A stretch of DNA of 12,891 nucleotides. Source: Candidatus Zixiibacteriota bacterium (GTDB lineage: Bacteria; RBG-13-66-14; B26-G2; WVWN01). The notes below the pieces were generated by a model. The model made no database searches. It was given only the letters and a program-made list of their open reading frames with translations, and was not told where the DNA came from. Each line of letters opens with the position of its first letter. The stretch's first letter is position 1. The stretch lies in NCBI GenBank assembly GCA_030613505.1, contig JAUWLW010000064.1, forward strand, positions 1-12,891, read 5' to 3'. The position numbers and the translations under genes were made by a program. Shown here in pieces: positions 1-7,221 of this stretch.

Positions 1-331
1 TATACCAGTCGGTGTAGAAGAGCGGCCCGGGTTTCGTGTTATACCAGGTCGCGAGGGCCTGATACTGGGTCGTGGATGTACCTCTGTAGTTATGTCCCTC
101 GACGATAACTACGTCCCAAGTCCCCGTGGTGAGCTGGGAAATGAACACCGGCCAGGTATTCCCCGCGGAAGATGTAATGGTCGCGGCGGCCCACTTGGCC
201 TTGAGCGCGTTGATGACGGCGTTCCCGTAACCGCCGTACACGTCGTACTTGACGAGGATCTTAGACGGCGGCGCCGCCAACACGCTCGTCGCTACGACCA
301 AGGCTACTATTATTAAAAGTACGTTCTTCAC
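1..331 (-). CDS. Secreted protein of unknown function, 3' end outside window
   Basis: The reading frame is open from a GTG at 331 to the window edge, giving 110 codons with the C-terminus missing. The start is chosen because AAGGAGG (337-343, read on the minus strand) lies 5 nt upstream, and the ATG overlapping it is followed directly by a stop. The N-terminus is a clear signal peptide: MKN, a hydrophobic run LLIIVALVVATSV, then LAA before PPSK, so the protein is probably exported. The mature part begins SKILVKYDVYGGYGNAVINA and continues with TWDVVIVEGH and QYQALATWYN. This alternation of a beta strand, a helix and an acidic strand end recalls flavodoxin-like or glutamine-amidotransferase-like folds (ThuA or DUF4350 type), but that is a weak inference from pattern only. 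A sigma70-like promoter at 386-414 suggests it is transcribed on its own or leads its own operon. Function is unknown. Confidence 0.75.
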   Translation of the reverse strand, partial: MKNVLLIIVALVVATSVLAAPPSKILVKYDVYGGYGNAVINALKAKWAAATITSSAGNTWPVFISQLTTGTWDVVIVEGHNYRGTSTTQYQALATWYNTKPGPLFYTDWY

Positions 332-385
332 ATCAGCCTCCTTGTTAGTAGAACGCCGTTTGAAAGGCAATCATCTTCACCCTAC

Positions 386-414
386 AGCATACACAAACGA
401 CAGCAGAATTTCAA
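386..414 (-). promoter_or_regulatory. Sigma70-like promoter for the secreted protein at 1-331
   Basis: On the minus strand TTGAAA (409-414) and TATGCT (386-391) are separated by exactly 17 nt. Five of six bases match the -35 consensus and four of six the -10. It would give a leader of about 48 nt before the GTG at 331. It is the best promoter match in the 246-bp gap between this gene and the end of its upstream neighbour. Confidence 0.5.
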
Positions 415-502
415 GTCCTTTTCGCACATTTTCGGCAAAAAGACAAGGCAACCGCTCGGCCGTAAAAACCCTTAACCCGGCCGGTACAATTAGCAAAACC
501 GC

Positions 503-531
503 TAAAAATCAACGTCGCGACTCGCGTCGTT
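503..531 (-). terminator. Probable intrinsic terminator after the DUF2723 gene
   Basis: On the minus strand AACG-A-CGCG, triloop AGT, then CGCG-A-CGTT forms an 8-bp stem interrupted by one A-A mismatch (511-531). It is followed by GATTTTT. It lies about 47 nt past the stop of the DUF2723 gene. The U-tract is short, so confidence is moderate. Confidence 0.45.
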
Positions 532-577
532 GGCTCGGCCTGTTACGATTTTAAAAGCCCTACGCTCCCACGCCGCC

Positions 578-2518
578 TCAATCGCCGGGATAAACGGCCG
601 TCAGCGTCCGGAGCTCCCGCGCGGCGCGGTCGTCCTCGCCCGAACGGTAATAAAGCTTTATCAGACCCTCCCGCGCCCCTCGAAACGTGGGGTCCAACGC
701 CAACGCGCGTCGGTAGTGGGCGGCCGCCGCGTCGACGTCGCCTCGTCCTTCGGCGTAGGCGCCAAGGGTGTTCTGCACCTTCTCGGCCCGGGCGCCGAGG
801 CGCTCCGCCAATTCCAGGCAATATACGGCCCGGGCGGAGTCGCCCCCGCGCGTCCGGTCGCGGCTCTCGTCGACGTATTGCACGCCCAGGTACGTCGCGG
901 TCCAGTAGTCAGCGTACGGCGGCGGCTCCGGCGCGACGCCGCGGCGACGGTAGAGCGACCACCAATCGCGCGCCGTCGGTTCCTCGCCCGGCGGTACCAA
1001 CCGCCAGACGCGGGCGCGCTTCTCGTACCGGTAGCCGTAGTACCGGGGCGGCCCGAACGGGTAGAGCATGTAGTAGTCGCGCCGGCGGTCGCGCACCAAC
1101 GCCATAAACGCCTCGACGTACCGGTCGGCGGAAGCCGCCGCCGGCATATATAAGTACTCCTCGCCGACCAGGTCGAAGAAGTCGTGGAACTGGCGCGTCC
1201 CGGCGGCGTCGACGAAGTAAACGTCCGGCCGGGCGAACGCGGCCGTCACGACCGTGGCCAAAGGCCCCGTGACGGCGCTGCCCTCGAAGCTGAGTATAAA
1301 GGTGGCGCGCGGGCCGACGACGCGCAGAACGTTGCCGGCGGCGTCCTCCGCGTACGGGAAATCGGACCGGTCCGCGGGGCCGAACCGCGCCGGGACCGCG
1401 GCCGCGGCGACGACGACCGAGACCAAGGCCGCGGCCACCCCGGGCCAAAAACGCCACCTCGCCAGCCGCCGGCACAACCACACGACGCACGCCCCGCAGG
1501 CCAACGCCCACGCCAGATACAGCGCCGCGTACCACGTCCGCCAATTGGCCGAATAATAGTTCAGGATGAACGCGGCCGCGCCCGCCGCAGCTCCGAACGC
1601 CAGCATCGCGCCTCTCGGCCTTCGCCGGAAAAGCCAGCCGGCCCCCAAAACGCCCGCGCCCAAGCCGAGCCACCCGAACTGGCTGAGAAAAACGTCTCCG
1701 GCCATTTTCGCTCGAGCCGCGACCAGCGCCGGCGTCGCGACGAAGAGCTCGTGCCGGTACACCTTCCCGGTTACGTGATAGAAAAAATTTCTCAGACTAT
1801 CGGGCTTGCCCCAGTCGGTGGCCACGCCCGCAACCGACCTTACGGGTAAATAAAGGTAGGCGGAGAGGGCCAGCGCGAACGCCGCCGCGGCCACACCCCA
1901 CGTCCGCGCGGTAACGAGCCGCCGGCCGCCGGCCCAAAACGCGTACGCCACGTACGCCGGCAGGAACGCGGCCTGCTGGGGGTGAACACCGCACGCCAGG
2001 CCGTAGACGAAGGCCGCGGCGAAAAAGGGCCGGTCGTCGGGCCCCCCGCCCCAAACCAGCAGCGAAAAAACGGTGGCCGCGGTAAGGGCCAGGCTCAGCG
2101 TGTAGACCTCGGCCACCGTCGCCTGGGCCCAGACCGCCGGCGCCGAACCCACCGCCAACGTCGCGACGGCCGCGCCCGCGATGCCGAAGCCGTCGGCGCC
2201 GTAAAGCCGCGCCGCCGCCAGGACGACGAAAAAAGCCGCGGCCGCTCCCGCGCCCGCGCTGAAAAGATTTAAACCGGCTACGGCGCCCAACCCGGGCAGC
2301 GCCGTGAAGATATACGACGAACACAAGTAGGCCGGGTAACCCGGCGCGTAACAATTCCCCAATAGGCTCACCGAGCGAACGTAGATCCCGGAATCTTGCC
2401 AGTACGCGCCGCGGCAACAGCTCGAGGCGTACAGAACGAAAAAAAAGGCCGCCCCGGCGAGGGCCGAAAGGACTACCGCCCGGCGTCCGAGCGGTCCGAC
2501 CTCGGAACCAGTTGTCAT
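578..2518 (-). CDS. DUF2723 GT-C-like membrane protein with C-terminal TPRs
   Basis: The 646-residue protein begins with a membrane segment (about 12-32) followed by a first periplasmic loop containing YWQDSG (39-44), APGYP (58-62) and GLNLFSA (82-88). This order (WQDSGE, HPPGYP, RxNLFSA) is characteristic of DUF2723, a family related to GT-C polyprenyl-phosphate-sugar glycosyltransferases such as TMEM260. Many hydrophobic helices follow to about residue 380, then a soluble part. At about 588-617 NTLGAYAEGRGDVDAAAAHY and the residues after it read as a TPR unit, with partial repeats on either side. The likely role is transfer of a lipid-linked sugar at the outer face of the inner membrane; this is family-level inference and the substrate is unknown. 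The usual HPPGYP is altered to YAPGYP. The gene starts 28 bp after the GH113-like lipoprotein gene, so the two are probably cotranscribed. The ATG has only a weak GAGAG before it. Confidence 0.8.
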   Translation of the reverse strand: MTTGSEVGPLGRRAVVLSALAGAAFFFVLYASSCCRGAYWQDSGIYVRSVSLLGNCYAPGYPAYLCSSYIFTALPGLGAVAGLNLFSAGAGAAAAFFVVLAAARLYGADGFGIAGAAVATLAVGSAPAVWAQATVAEVYTLSLALTAATVFSLLVWGGGPDDRPFFAAAFVYGLACGVHPQQAAFLPAYVAYAFWAGGRRLVTARTWGVAAAAFALALSAYLYLPVRSVAGVATDWGKPDSLRNFFYHVTGKVYRHELFVATPALVAARAKMAGDVFLSQFGWLGLGAGVLGAGWLFRRRPRGAMLAFGAAAGAAAFILNYYSANWRTWYAALYLAWALACGACVVWLCRRLARWRFWPGVAAALVSVVVAAAAVPARFGPADRSDFPYAEDAAGNVLRVVGPRATFILSFEGSAVTGPLATVVTAAFARPDVYFVDAAGTRQFHDFFDLVGEEYLYMPAAASADRYVEAFMALVRDRRRDYYMLYPFGPPRYYGYRYEKRARVWRLVPPGEEPTARDWWSLYRRRGVAPEPPPYADYWTATYLGVQYVDESRDRTRGGDSARAVYCLELAERLGARAEKVQNTLGAYAEGRGDVDAAAAHYRRALALDPTFRGAREGLIKLYYRSGEDDRAARELRTLTAVYPGD

Positions 2519-2546
2519 CTCTCGGCGCTCACGTCAACGTTGCGGT

Positions 2547-3590
2547 TCAATAGCTGTTGTAATAGTCGGAGAGTACCTTCTCGGCGAGCTTGCGCTTGGG
2601 CGTCCACTTGTTGTTCTTGGGGCCGCCCGCGTTCACGCCCCAGTGGTCCCAACACCATATATATATGCCGCGCAGCCAGCGCCGCGCCGGCGCCGTCATG
2701 AACAGCGCCTTGTAGCATATCTCCTGCGCTTCAGTGTCGACCTCGTCGCTCTTCGTAACCGCCGGCGTCCTCCAGCACGCGGGCCGGGACTGGTAGCCGA
2801 CCTCCGTAAAAATGACCTCCTTGTCGGCCAGGCGCGCGCGGTAACGCCAATTCTCCATCTCGTCCAGCGGCCCGTCCCACGCCCTCACCAGAGTCGATAG
2901 GCCGACGTCGTACTTCTTGGACAGCGGGAAGTACACGTCGACGCCGACGTAGTCGACCGCGTCCCAGAAGCAAACGTCCTGGTAGACGCGCCAGTGGGCG
3001 GCGTACGTCAACGGGCCGTCGTATCGGTCCCGCGCCGAGTCGACGACGTCGAGCCACCGGTTGCGCTCTTTCTTATCACACCACGAATATTCGACGCCGA
3101 CGCATAACATCTCCACGCCCTCGTCCGCGGCCATTTCGGCGTAGTGGTTGACGAAGCGCCGGTAGGAGTCGAACCACGTGTCGGCGCTCCTCGGCGCGAA
3201 GGTCGCGCGCCACACGCCGTCGCGGCTGTTGACGTACGGCTTGAGCATTACTTTGGCGCCCTTGGCGTGGAGGAACCGGATCACTTCGCGGACGCTCTCG
3301 TCGGAGGCCGTCTTCTCCGCGTCGGGCGCGATAAGGGTGGAGGTGCGGTTCTGCTGGTACCATACGGCCACCAGCGCCACCCACTCCACGCCCGCGGCCA
3401 GCATGCGCTCCAGGTTCTTCTTTTGGCCGGGTATTTCGGACAACGGTTCCTTACGCGGGAAGTACGTTATGCCGCGTTGGAAGGCCGGGTTCTCCGAAAC
3501 AACCGGTTTGTAGGGAATATCTTCGTAGGAGCCGGCTGCGGCCGCGCCGCAGCCGGCGACGGCCGCCGCGAGCGCCGACGCGACGAGCAA
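2547..3590 (-). CDS. GH113-like TIM-barrel glycoside hydrolase, predicted lipoprotein
   Basis: The start is a TTG at 3590, with GGAGG (3597-3601) 6 nt upstream; no better start lies in the open frame above it. The N-terminus is hydrophobic and ends in the lipobox VAGC (Cys14), so I predict signal peptidase II processing and a lipid anchor. The n-region lacks the usual positive charge, which is odd. The body resembles GH113 TIM barrels: FQRGITYFPR near 38-46, GAKVMLKPYV (111-120), CVGVEYSW with Glu167 as candidate acid/base, YVGVDVYFPL (214-223), IFTEVGYQS with Glu263 as candidate nucleophile, and IYIWCWDHWG (309-318). Known GH113 members are beta-mannanases; the substrate here is not shown by sequence. 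At 347 residues it is a complete single domain. It follows dnaJ by 121 bp and precedes the DUF2723 gene by 28 bp, suggesting a glycan-handling pair at the cell envelope. Confidence 0.8.
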   Translation of the reverse strand: MLVASALAAAVAGCGAAAAGSYEDIPYKPVVSENPAFQRGITYFPRKEPLSEIPGQKKNLERMLAAGVEWVALVAVWYQQNRTSTLIAPDAEKTASDESVREVIRFLHAKGAKVMLKPYVNSRDGVWRATFAPRSADTWFDSYRRFVNHYAEMAADEGVEMLCVGVEYSWCDKKERNRWLDVVDSARDRYDGPLTYAAHWRVYQDVCFWDAVDYVGVDVYFPLSKKYDVGLSTLVRAWDGPLDEMENWRYRARLADKEVIFTEVGYQSRPACWRTPAVTKSDEVDTEAQEICYKALFMTAPARRWLRGIYIWCWDHWGVNAGGPKNNKWTPKRKLAEKVLSDYYNSY

Positions 3591-3595
3591 CCTAA

Positions 3596-3632
3596 ACCTC
3601 CGCGCGCAACGAGAAGTCGCGTTCGCGGAGGT
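3596..3632 (-). promoter_or_regulatory. Inverted repeat sequestering the SD of the GH113-like gene
   Basis: Read on the minus strand, ACCTCCGCG (3632-3624) is perfectly complementary to CGCGGAGGT (3604-3596), a 9-bp stem with a 19-nt loop. The second arm contains the whole GGAGG ribosome-binding site of the TTG start at 3590. Additional pairing AACG/CGTT is possible inside the loop. In RNA this would hide the SD, so translation may depend on temperature, a ligand or translation from upstream. The stem is read directly; the regulatory role is inference. Confidence 0.5.
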
Positions 3633-3711
3633 AGAATAGAACCGCGGGTGCCGATTTGAGAGCCGACCGCGCGCGAAGTACCGGTTTGCCTTTATAATAC
3701 GGAATCGCCCC

Positions 3712-4824
3712 CTACGAGGTCCACCCCATCGCCTGGGCGTACTTCTCGAACAGCTCCCGCTGCTCCTTGTTCATCTTCTTGGACGTGGCGATCTTAACCT
3801 CGACGTAGTGGTCGCCGACGCGTCCGGTGCGCTCGTCGCGGATGCCCTTCCTCTTGACGCGGATCTTCTTGCCGGCCTCGATGCCGGCCGGGACCTTGAC
3901 GTTGACTTTGCCTTGGACGGTATCCACGGCTTTCTTGGCGCCCAACAGCGCCTCGCCCAGATTGAGCTCGAGCTCGCCGTAGGTATCCAGGCCGTCGCGG
4001 CGGAAGCGCGCGTCGGCCTTGACGTTCACCGTGATGTAGAGGTCGCCCCGCAGGCCGCCGGCGCCGACGTTACCTTCGCCCTTCACGCGGATGACGCCGT
4101 CGTCTTTTATGCCCGCGGGTATCCGTACCTTCAGCGGCTTTTTGGCCCGGCGGACGCCGGCACCCTTGCACTCCGGACAAGGTTTCTCGACCACCGTCCC
4201 TTTGCCGGCGCACGTCGGGCACGCCCGCGTTACGCCGAACTGGCCCAGGCCGACGGTCACGGTGCCCCGCCCCTCGCACTGGGGACAGGTCTTCGGCTGC
4301 GTCCCCGGCGCGGCGCCCGTTCCGGCGCAGGTCATGCAGGGCTCGTCGCGGGCCAGGTTTATCTTCGCCGTCCCGCCCTTCACCGCCGTCGAGAACGGGA
4401 CCTCGACCGTCATCTCGACGTCGCGGCCCGCGGCAGGTTCGGCCTTCGGCGCGCCGGCTTTCCCCCGCCGGAAGATCTGGTCGAAGAGACCCCCCAGGCC
4501 GCCCAAGTCGCCGACGTCGAATTGAAACGTCTGGCCGCCGCCCGGTTGCGAGTACCGCGAGAAGTCGAATCCGCCGGCGCCGGGGCCGCCGGCGCCGGCG
4601 AAGGCGCCGTACTTACGCAACATGTCGTACTCCTGGCGCTTCTTGGGGTCCGAGAGCGTCTGGTAGGCCTCGTTGACGTCCTTGAATTTCTCGGCGGCGT
4701 CGGCGTCGCCGTTGCGGTCGGGATGGTACTTCATCGCCAGGCTTCGGTACGCCTTCTTTATCTCGTCCTCGGAGGCCTTCTCCGAAACGCCGAGTACCGC
4801 ATAATAATCCTTATTGGCCGCCAT
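3712..4824 (-). CDS. dnaJ: Chaperone protein DnaJ
   Basis: The 370-residue protein is a complete class I (type A) J-protein. The J domain runs about 5-70 with HPD at 34-36, the motif that stimulates DnaK ATPase. A glycine/phenylalanine-rich linker follows (about 73-118). The zinc region has four CxxCxGxG-type repeats starting at Cys163, Cys180, Cys202 and Cys216, enough for two zinc sites. The C-terminal substrate-binding domains begin near 228 with [19 protein letters not shown] and include GDLYITV. The protein delivers unfolded clients to DnaK in the cytoplasm. It lies 18 bp after grpE on the same strand; no dnaK or hrcA is inside the window. The ATG at 4824 has no convincing SD, so translational coupling to grpE is possible. 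No clear terminator follows, so read-through into the GH113-like gene is possible. Confidence 0.97.
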   Translation of the reverse strand: MAANKDYYAVLGVSEKASEDEIKKAYRSLAMKYHPDRNGDADAAEKFKDVNEAYQTLSDPKKRQEYDMLRKYGAFAGAGGPGAGGFDFSRYSQPGGGQTFQFDVGDLGGLGGLFDQIFRRGKAGAPKAEPAAGRDVEMTVEVPFSTAVKGGTAKINLARDEPCMTCAGTGAAPGTQPKTCPQCEGRGTVTVGLGQFGVTRACPTCAGKGTVVEKPCPECKGAGVRRAKKPLKVRIPAGIKDDGVIRVKGEGNVGAGGLRGDLYITVNVKADARFRRDGLDTYGELELNLGEALLGAKKAVDTVQGKVNVKVPAGIEAGKKIRVKRKGIRDERTGRVGDHYVEVKIATSKKMNKEQRELFEKYAQAMGWTS

Positions 4825-4842
4825 AATGCGATTAAACCACGC

Positions 4843-5451
4843 CTAAATTTCGACGTCCCTTTCTTCCACCCCGCCCGGCGGCGCGCCGGCCTGCCCCGCT
4901 CCCGTATCGCCGGCGACGCAAACTTCAACCTTGACCGGTTTGAGGAGCACGCCCTTAAATTTATAGCCGGGACTCACAACCCGGGCGATCACGTCCGGCG
5001 GCAGCTCCGGGTCGCACGTCGCCAACACCGCCTCGTGGACCTCCGGGTCGAAGAGGTCGCCTCGGCTTGCGGGTGTGGCCTCCAGGCCTTCGTTGCGCAG
5101 AACGTCGTATATCTTACGGTCGAGCATGCGGATGGAGTCCACGTGGTGCTGCGGTACCGCTTCGTCGGCATCCGCGGCGTCAATGGCGCGCGTCAAGTCG
5201 TCGAGCACGGGCAGCAGCTTCTCCACTATGCCCCGCGCCGCGGCGGCGCACGCGCGTTCGTAGTCCCGGGCCAACCTCTTGCGCGTGTTATCGAGGTCCG
5301 CGGCCCGGCGGAGCAACTCGTCGTTCGCCGCCGCCGCCGCCGCTTCGGCCGCGGCCAGCTTCTCCTCCAGCTCGGCCAGTCGGGCCTTCAGAGCTTCGAC
5401 GTCGGCCGTGTCGCCCCACGGGATTTCCATCTTTCTCTTTTTTCTATCCAT
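4843..5451 (-). CDS. grpE: GrpE nucleotide exchange factor
   Basis: GrpE releases ADP from DnaK as a homodimer in the cytoplasm. The protein has the expected layout: a basic N-terminus, a long alanine/glutamate-rich coiled coil (about 16-75) containing DNTRKR (54-59) and RDYERA, a helical dimer region, and the C-terminal beta domain with FDPEVHEAV (134-142) and GYKFKGVLLKPVKVEV (162-177). With the ATG at 5451 it has 202 residues, close to the usual length. The start is uncertain. A TTG at 5475 in frame has AAGGA 8 nt upstream, but that SD would sit at the very 5' end of the transcript from the promoter at 5496-5524. The ATG at 5451 has no SD, and another ATG lies at 5430. It is followed 18 bp later by dnaJ. 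Confidence 0.93.
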   Translation of the reverse strand: MDRKKRKMEIPWGDTADVEALKARLAELEEKLAAAEAAAAAANDELLRRAADLDNTRKRLARDYERACAAAARGIVEKLLPVLDDLTRAIDAADADEAVPQHHVDSIRMLDRKIYDVLRNEGLEATPASRGDLFDPEVHEAVLATCDPELPPDVIARVVSPGYKFKGVLLKPVKVEVCVAGDTGAGQAGAPPGGVEERDVEI

Positions 5452-5495
5452 AATAGACCCGACTCGGAGTTGCAACGGTACGTTCCTTGAAATCC

Positions 5496-5524
5496 ATTAT
5501 ATATAATTTCGGGCGCGCCGTCAA
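5496..5524 (-). promoter_or_regulatory. Near-consensus sigma70 promoter for grpE-dnaJ
   Basis: On the minus strand TTGACG (5519-5524) and TATAAT (5496-5501) are separated by exactly 17 nt. Transcription should begin near 5489. A 6-bp inverted repeat CGCCGT-TTG-ACGGCG (5516-5530) overlaps the -35 box and could be an operator. No CIRCE element (TTAGCACTC-N9-GAGTGCTAA) is present. Confidence 0.75.
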
Positions 5525-5547
5525 ACGGCGACGTTCGAATTATTAAC

Positions 5548-5576
5548 TTTAACCCGAAGGCGTTTTTTGATAATAT
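5548..5576 (+). promoter_or_regulatory. Probable sigma70 promoter for cysS
   Basis: TTTAAC (5548-5553) and TAATAT (5571-5576) have a 17-nt spacer ending in TGA, so the -10 is of the extended TGN type. The leader to the cysS ATG would be about 24 nt. It is back-to-back with the grpE promoter, the two -35 boxes being 23 bp apart. Confidence 0.5.
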
Positions 5577-5606
5577 CCGGCAAACTCGGACCTCTCGGTA
5601 CCGGAG

Positions 5607-7031
5607 ATGGCGATACAATTCTACAACACGTTGACGCGCCGGCTCGAACCCTTCGAGCCGCTGGAGGCCGGCACGGTCCGGATATATACTTGCGGCCCCA
5701 CGGTCTACGACCGCGCCCACGTCGGGAACTTCCGTACCTTCACGTTCGAAGACCTGCTGCGGCGGTTCCTCCGATGGAAAGGTTTCGACGTCGTCCAGGT
5801 CATGAACTTGACGGACGTCGACGACAAAACCATCCGCGGCTCCCGGGAGGCCGGCGTCAGCCTCGCCGAATATACCGAACCGTACATAAACGCGTTTTTC
5901 GAGGACGTCGACACGCTCCGCATGCAACGGGCCGAGCTCTACCCCCGGGCGACGGAACACATCCCCGAGATGATCGAGCTCGTAAAGAGACTCGAGGCCG
6001 CCGGCCACACGTACGTCTCGGAAGGCGCGGTCTACTACCGGATATCCAGCTTCCCGGGGTACGGCAAGTTATCCGGAATGGATATTGCGTCGCTCCGACC
6101 CGGCGCGCGCGTCGACGTCGACGAGTACGCCAAGGAGGAGGCGCGGGACTTCGCGCTGTGGAAACCCTACGGCGAGGGCGAGGCCGGCTGGGATTCGCCG
6201 TGGGGGCCCGGCCGCCCCGGATGGCACGTCGAGTGCTCGGCCATGTCCATGAAATACCTGGGCGAGACGTTCGACATCCACGCCGGCGGCGTGGATAACA
6301 TCTTTCCTCACCACGAAAACGAGATCGCCCAAAGCGAGGGCGCCACCGGCAAACCGTTCGCGCGTTACTGGCTCCACGCCGAGCACCTCATCATCGACGG
6401 CCGGTCCATGTCGAAATCGCTGGGCAACTATTACACCCTCCGCGACTTACTCGCCAAGGGTTACGACCCACTGGCCATCCGATACCTGCTGCTCTCCACC
6501 CATTACCGCAAGCGGTTGAACCTGACGTTCGAAGTCCTCGACGCCGCGGCCGCGGCCACAACCCGCCTTTCCGACTTCTACCGCCGCGTTTCCGAATACG
6601 ACGGCGACGGCGGCGAAGACCTGGCCGACGAAGTCGGCGAGGCCGCGGCCTCGTTCGAATCGTCGCTCGCATCGGACCTGGGCATCGCGGAAGCGCTGGC
6701 CGCCATCTTCGACCTGGTCACCGAGGTCAACCGGGCGATGGACCGGGGCGCGCTCTCGGCCGCCGGCCGCGGAAAACTCCTCGCCGCGTTGGATTCCTTC
6801 GACCAAGTCCTGGACGTATTCCACGCCACGCCGGTAGCCCTCGACGAAGAAATCGAAAAGTTGATAGCCGAACGCGAAGCCGCCCGACGCGTAAAAGATT
6901 ACGCCCGGGCGGACGCGGTGCGGGAAAAGCTTTCGGCGCTGGGGATCACGCTCGAAGACACGCCGGAGGGCGTACGATGGAAAAAGCGGGCCGTAAAAGC
7001 CGCGGGAGAAAATGGGCCCGACGGCGGTTGA
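5607..7031 (+). CDS. cysS: Cysteinyl-tRNA synthetase
   Basis: This 474-residue class I aminoacyl-tRNA synthetase attaches cysteine to tRNA-Cys using ATP. The HIGH signature appears as HVGN (38-41) within CGPTVYDRAHVGNFRTF, and the KMSKS loop as SMSKS (267-271) followed by LGN. The four zinc ligands that select cysteine are all present as Cys29, Cys210 (GWHVECSAM), His235 and Glu239 (GGVDNIFPHHENEIAQSE), each one residue later than in E. coli. A DALR-type helical region and the anticodon-binding end (DYARADAVREKLSALGITLEDT) complete it. Length matches the family. The ATG at 5607 is kept because FYNTL must be included, although GGAG abuts it with no spacer, so initiation may be inefficient. It diverges from grpE and ends at a hairpin at 7050-7068. 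Confidence 0.97.
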   Translation: MAIQFYNTLTRRLEPFEPLEAGTVRIYTCGPTVYDRAHVGNFRTFTFEDLLRRFLRWKGFDVVQVMNLTDVDDKTIRGSREAGVSLAEYTEPYINAFFEDVDTLRMQRAELYPRATEHIPEMIELVKRLEAAGHTYVSEGAVYYRISSFPGYGKLSGMDIASLRPGARVDVDEYAKEEARDFALWKPYGEGEAGWDSPWGPGRPGWHVECSAMSMKYLGETFDIHAGGVDNIFPHHENEIAQSEGATGKPFARYWLHAEHLIIDGRSMSKSLGNYYTLRDLLAKGYDPLAIRYLLLSTHYRKRLNLTFEVLDAAAAATTRLSDFYRRVSEYDGDGGEDLADEVGEAAASFESSLASDLGIAEALAAIFDLVTEVNRAMDRGALSAAGRGKLLAALDSFDQVLDVFHATPVALDEEIEKLIAEREAARRVKDYARADAVREKLSALGITLEDTPEGVRWKKRAVKAAGENGPDGG

Positions 7032-7049
7032 GCGTTGATATGCAAGCGC

Positions 7050-7094
7050 TTCACGGCGCGGCCGTGAAAATTAACTGAAAATAGTTTATTTTTT
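7050..7094 (+). terminator. Probable terminator after cysS
   Basis: TTCACGGC (7050-7057), loop GCG and GCCGTGAA (7061-7068) form a perfect 8-bp stem 18 nt after the cysS stop. A weaker AACT/AGTT hairpin (7073-7086) leads directly into TATTTTTT (7087-7094). The U-tract sits after the second, weak hairpin, so efficiency is uncertain. The A/T-rich stretch here may also act as an UP element for the promoter that follows. Confidence 0.55.
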
Positions 7095-7096
7095 CC

Positions 7097-7125
7097 TTGA
7101 CACCACTGCCCGAGGATGTTACAAA
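7097..7125 (+). promoter_or_regulatory. Strong sigma70 promoter for the first secreted paralogue
   Basis: A perfect TTGACA (7097-7102) is 17 nt from TACAAA (7120-7125), with TGT immediately before the -10 (extended type). An A/T-rich tract (about 7067-7096) lies directly upstream, as an UP element would. Transcription should start near 7132, giving a leader of about 90 nt. Confidence 0.75.
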
Positions 7126-7137
7126 CTAATCTAGGAG

Positions 7138-7213
7138 CCCCGGGCGTATTCGGCCGGGGGAATTTTTCCCTGAGCGGCGTTAGCCAACGGGCTAACAGAA
7201 AATAAATAGGAGG
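7138..7213 (+). promoter_or_regulatory. Structured 5' leader with possible attenuator
   Basis: Within the predicted leader, CCCCGG (7138-7143) pairs with CCGGGG (7154-7159), with inner CG/CG pairs closing a TATT loop. A T5 run (7163-7167) follows, so it resembles an intrinsic terminator. GGGAA-TTT-TTCCC (7158-7170) could form an alternative hairpin. A second perfect stem, GTTAGCC-AACG-GGCTAAC (7179-7196), precedes the SD AGGAGG (7208-7213). I recognise no known riboswitch class. Confidence 0.4.
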
Positions 7214-7221
7214 TTTTGTTC

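Noticed and set aside
3690-3700. TATAAT on the plus strand and TATTAT on the minus strand just after dnaJ
   Set aside because: Neither has an acceptable -35 box at 16-18 nt. The minus-strand TATTAT could still be a weak promoter for the GH113-like gene, but the evidence is too thin to list.
3808-5490. A 560-codon open frame on the plus strand across dnaJ and grpE
   Set aside because: It is antisense to two unmistakable genes, has no recognisable domains and is rich in Arg, Ala, Val and Asp, as expected from GC-rich shadow frames.
5445-5497. A 17-codon mini-ORF starting at the ATG inside the grpE -10 region
   Set aside because: Its start codon lies upstream of the predicted transcription start, so it would not be on the mRNA.
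5496-5524. A heat-shock sigma (sigma32-type) promoter for grpE
   Set aside because: CCCGAAAT resembles part of the -10 consensus, but the CTTGAA-type -35 is missing at the right distance, whereas the sigma70 boxes fit almost perfectly.
7126-7221. A GEMM (cyclic-di-GMP-I) riboswitch in the paralogue 1 leader
   Set aside because: The conserved GEMM core sequences and paired-stem order are not present; only generic hairpins are visible.
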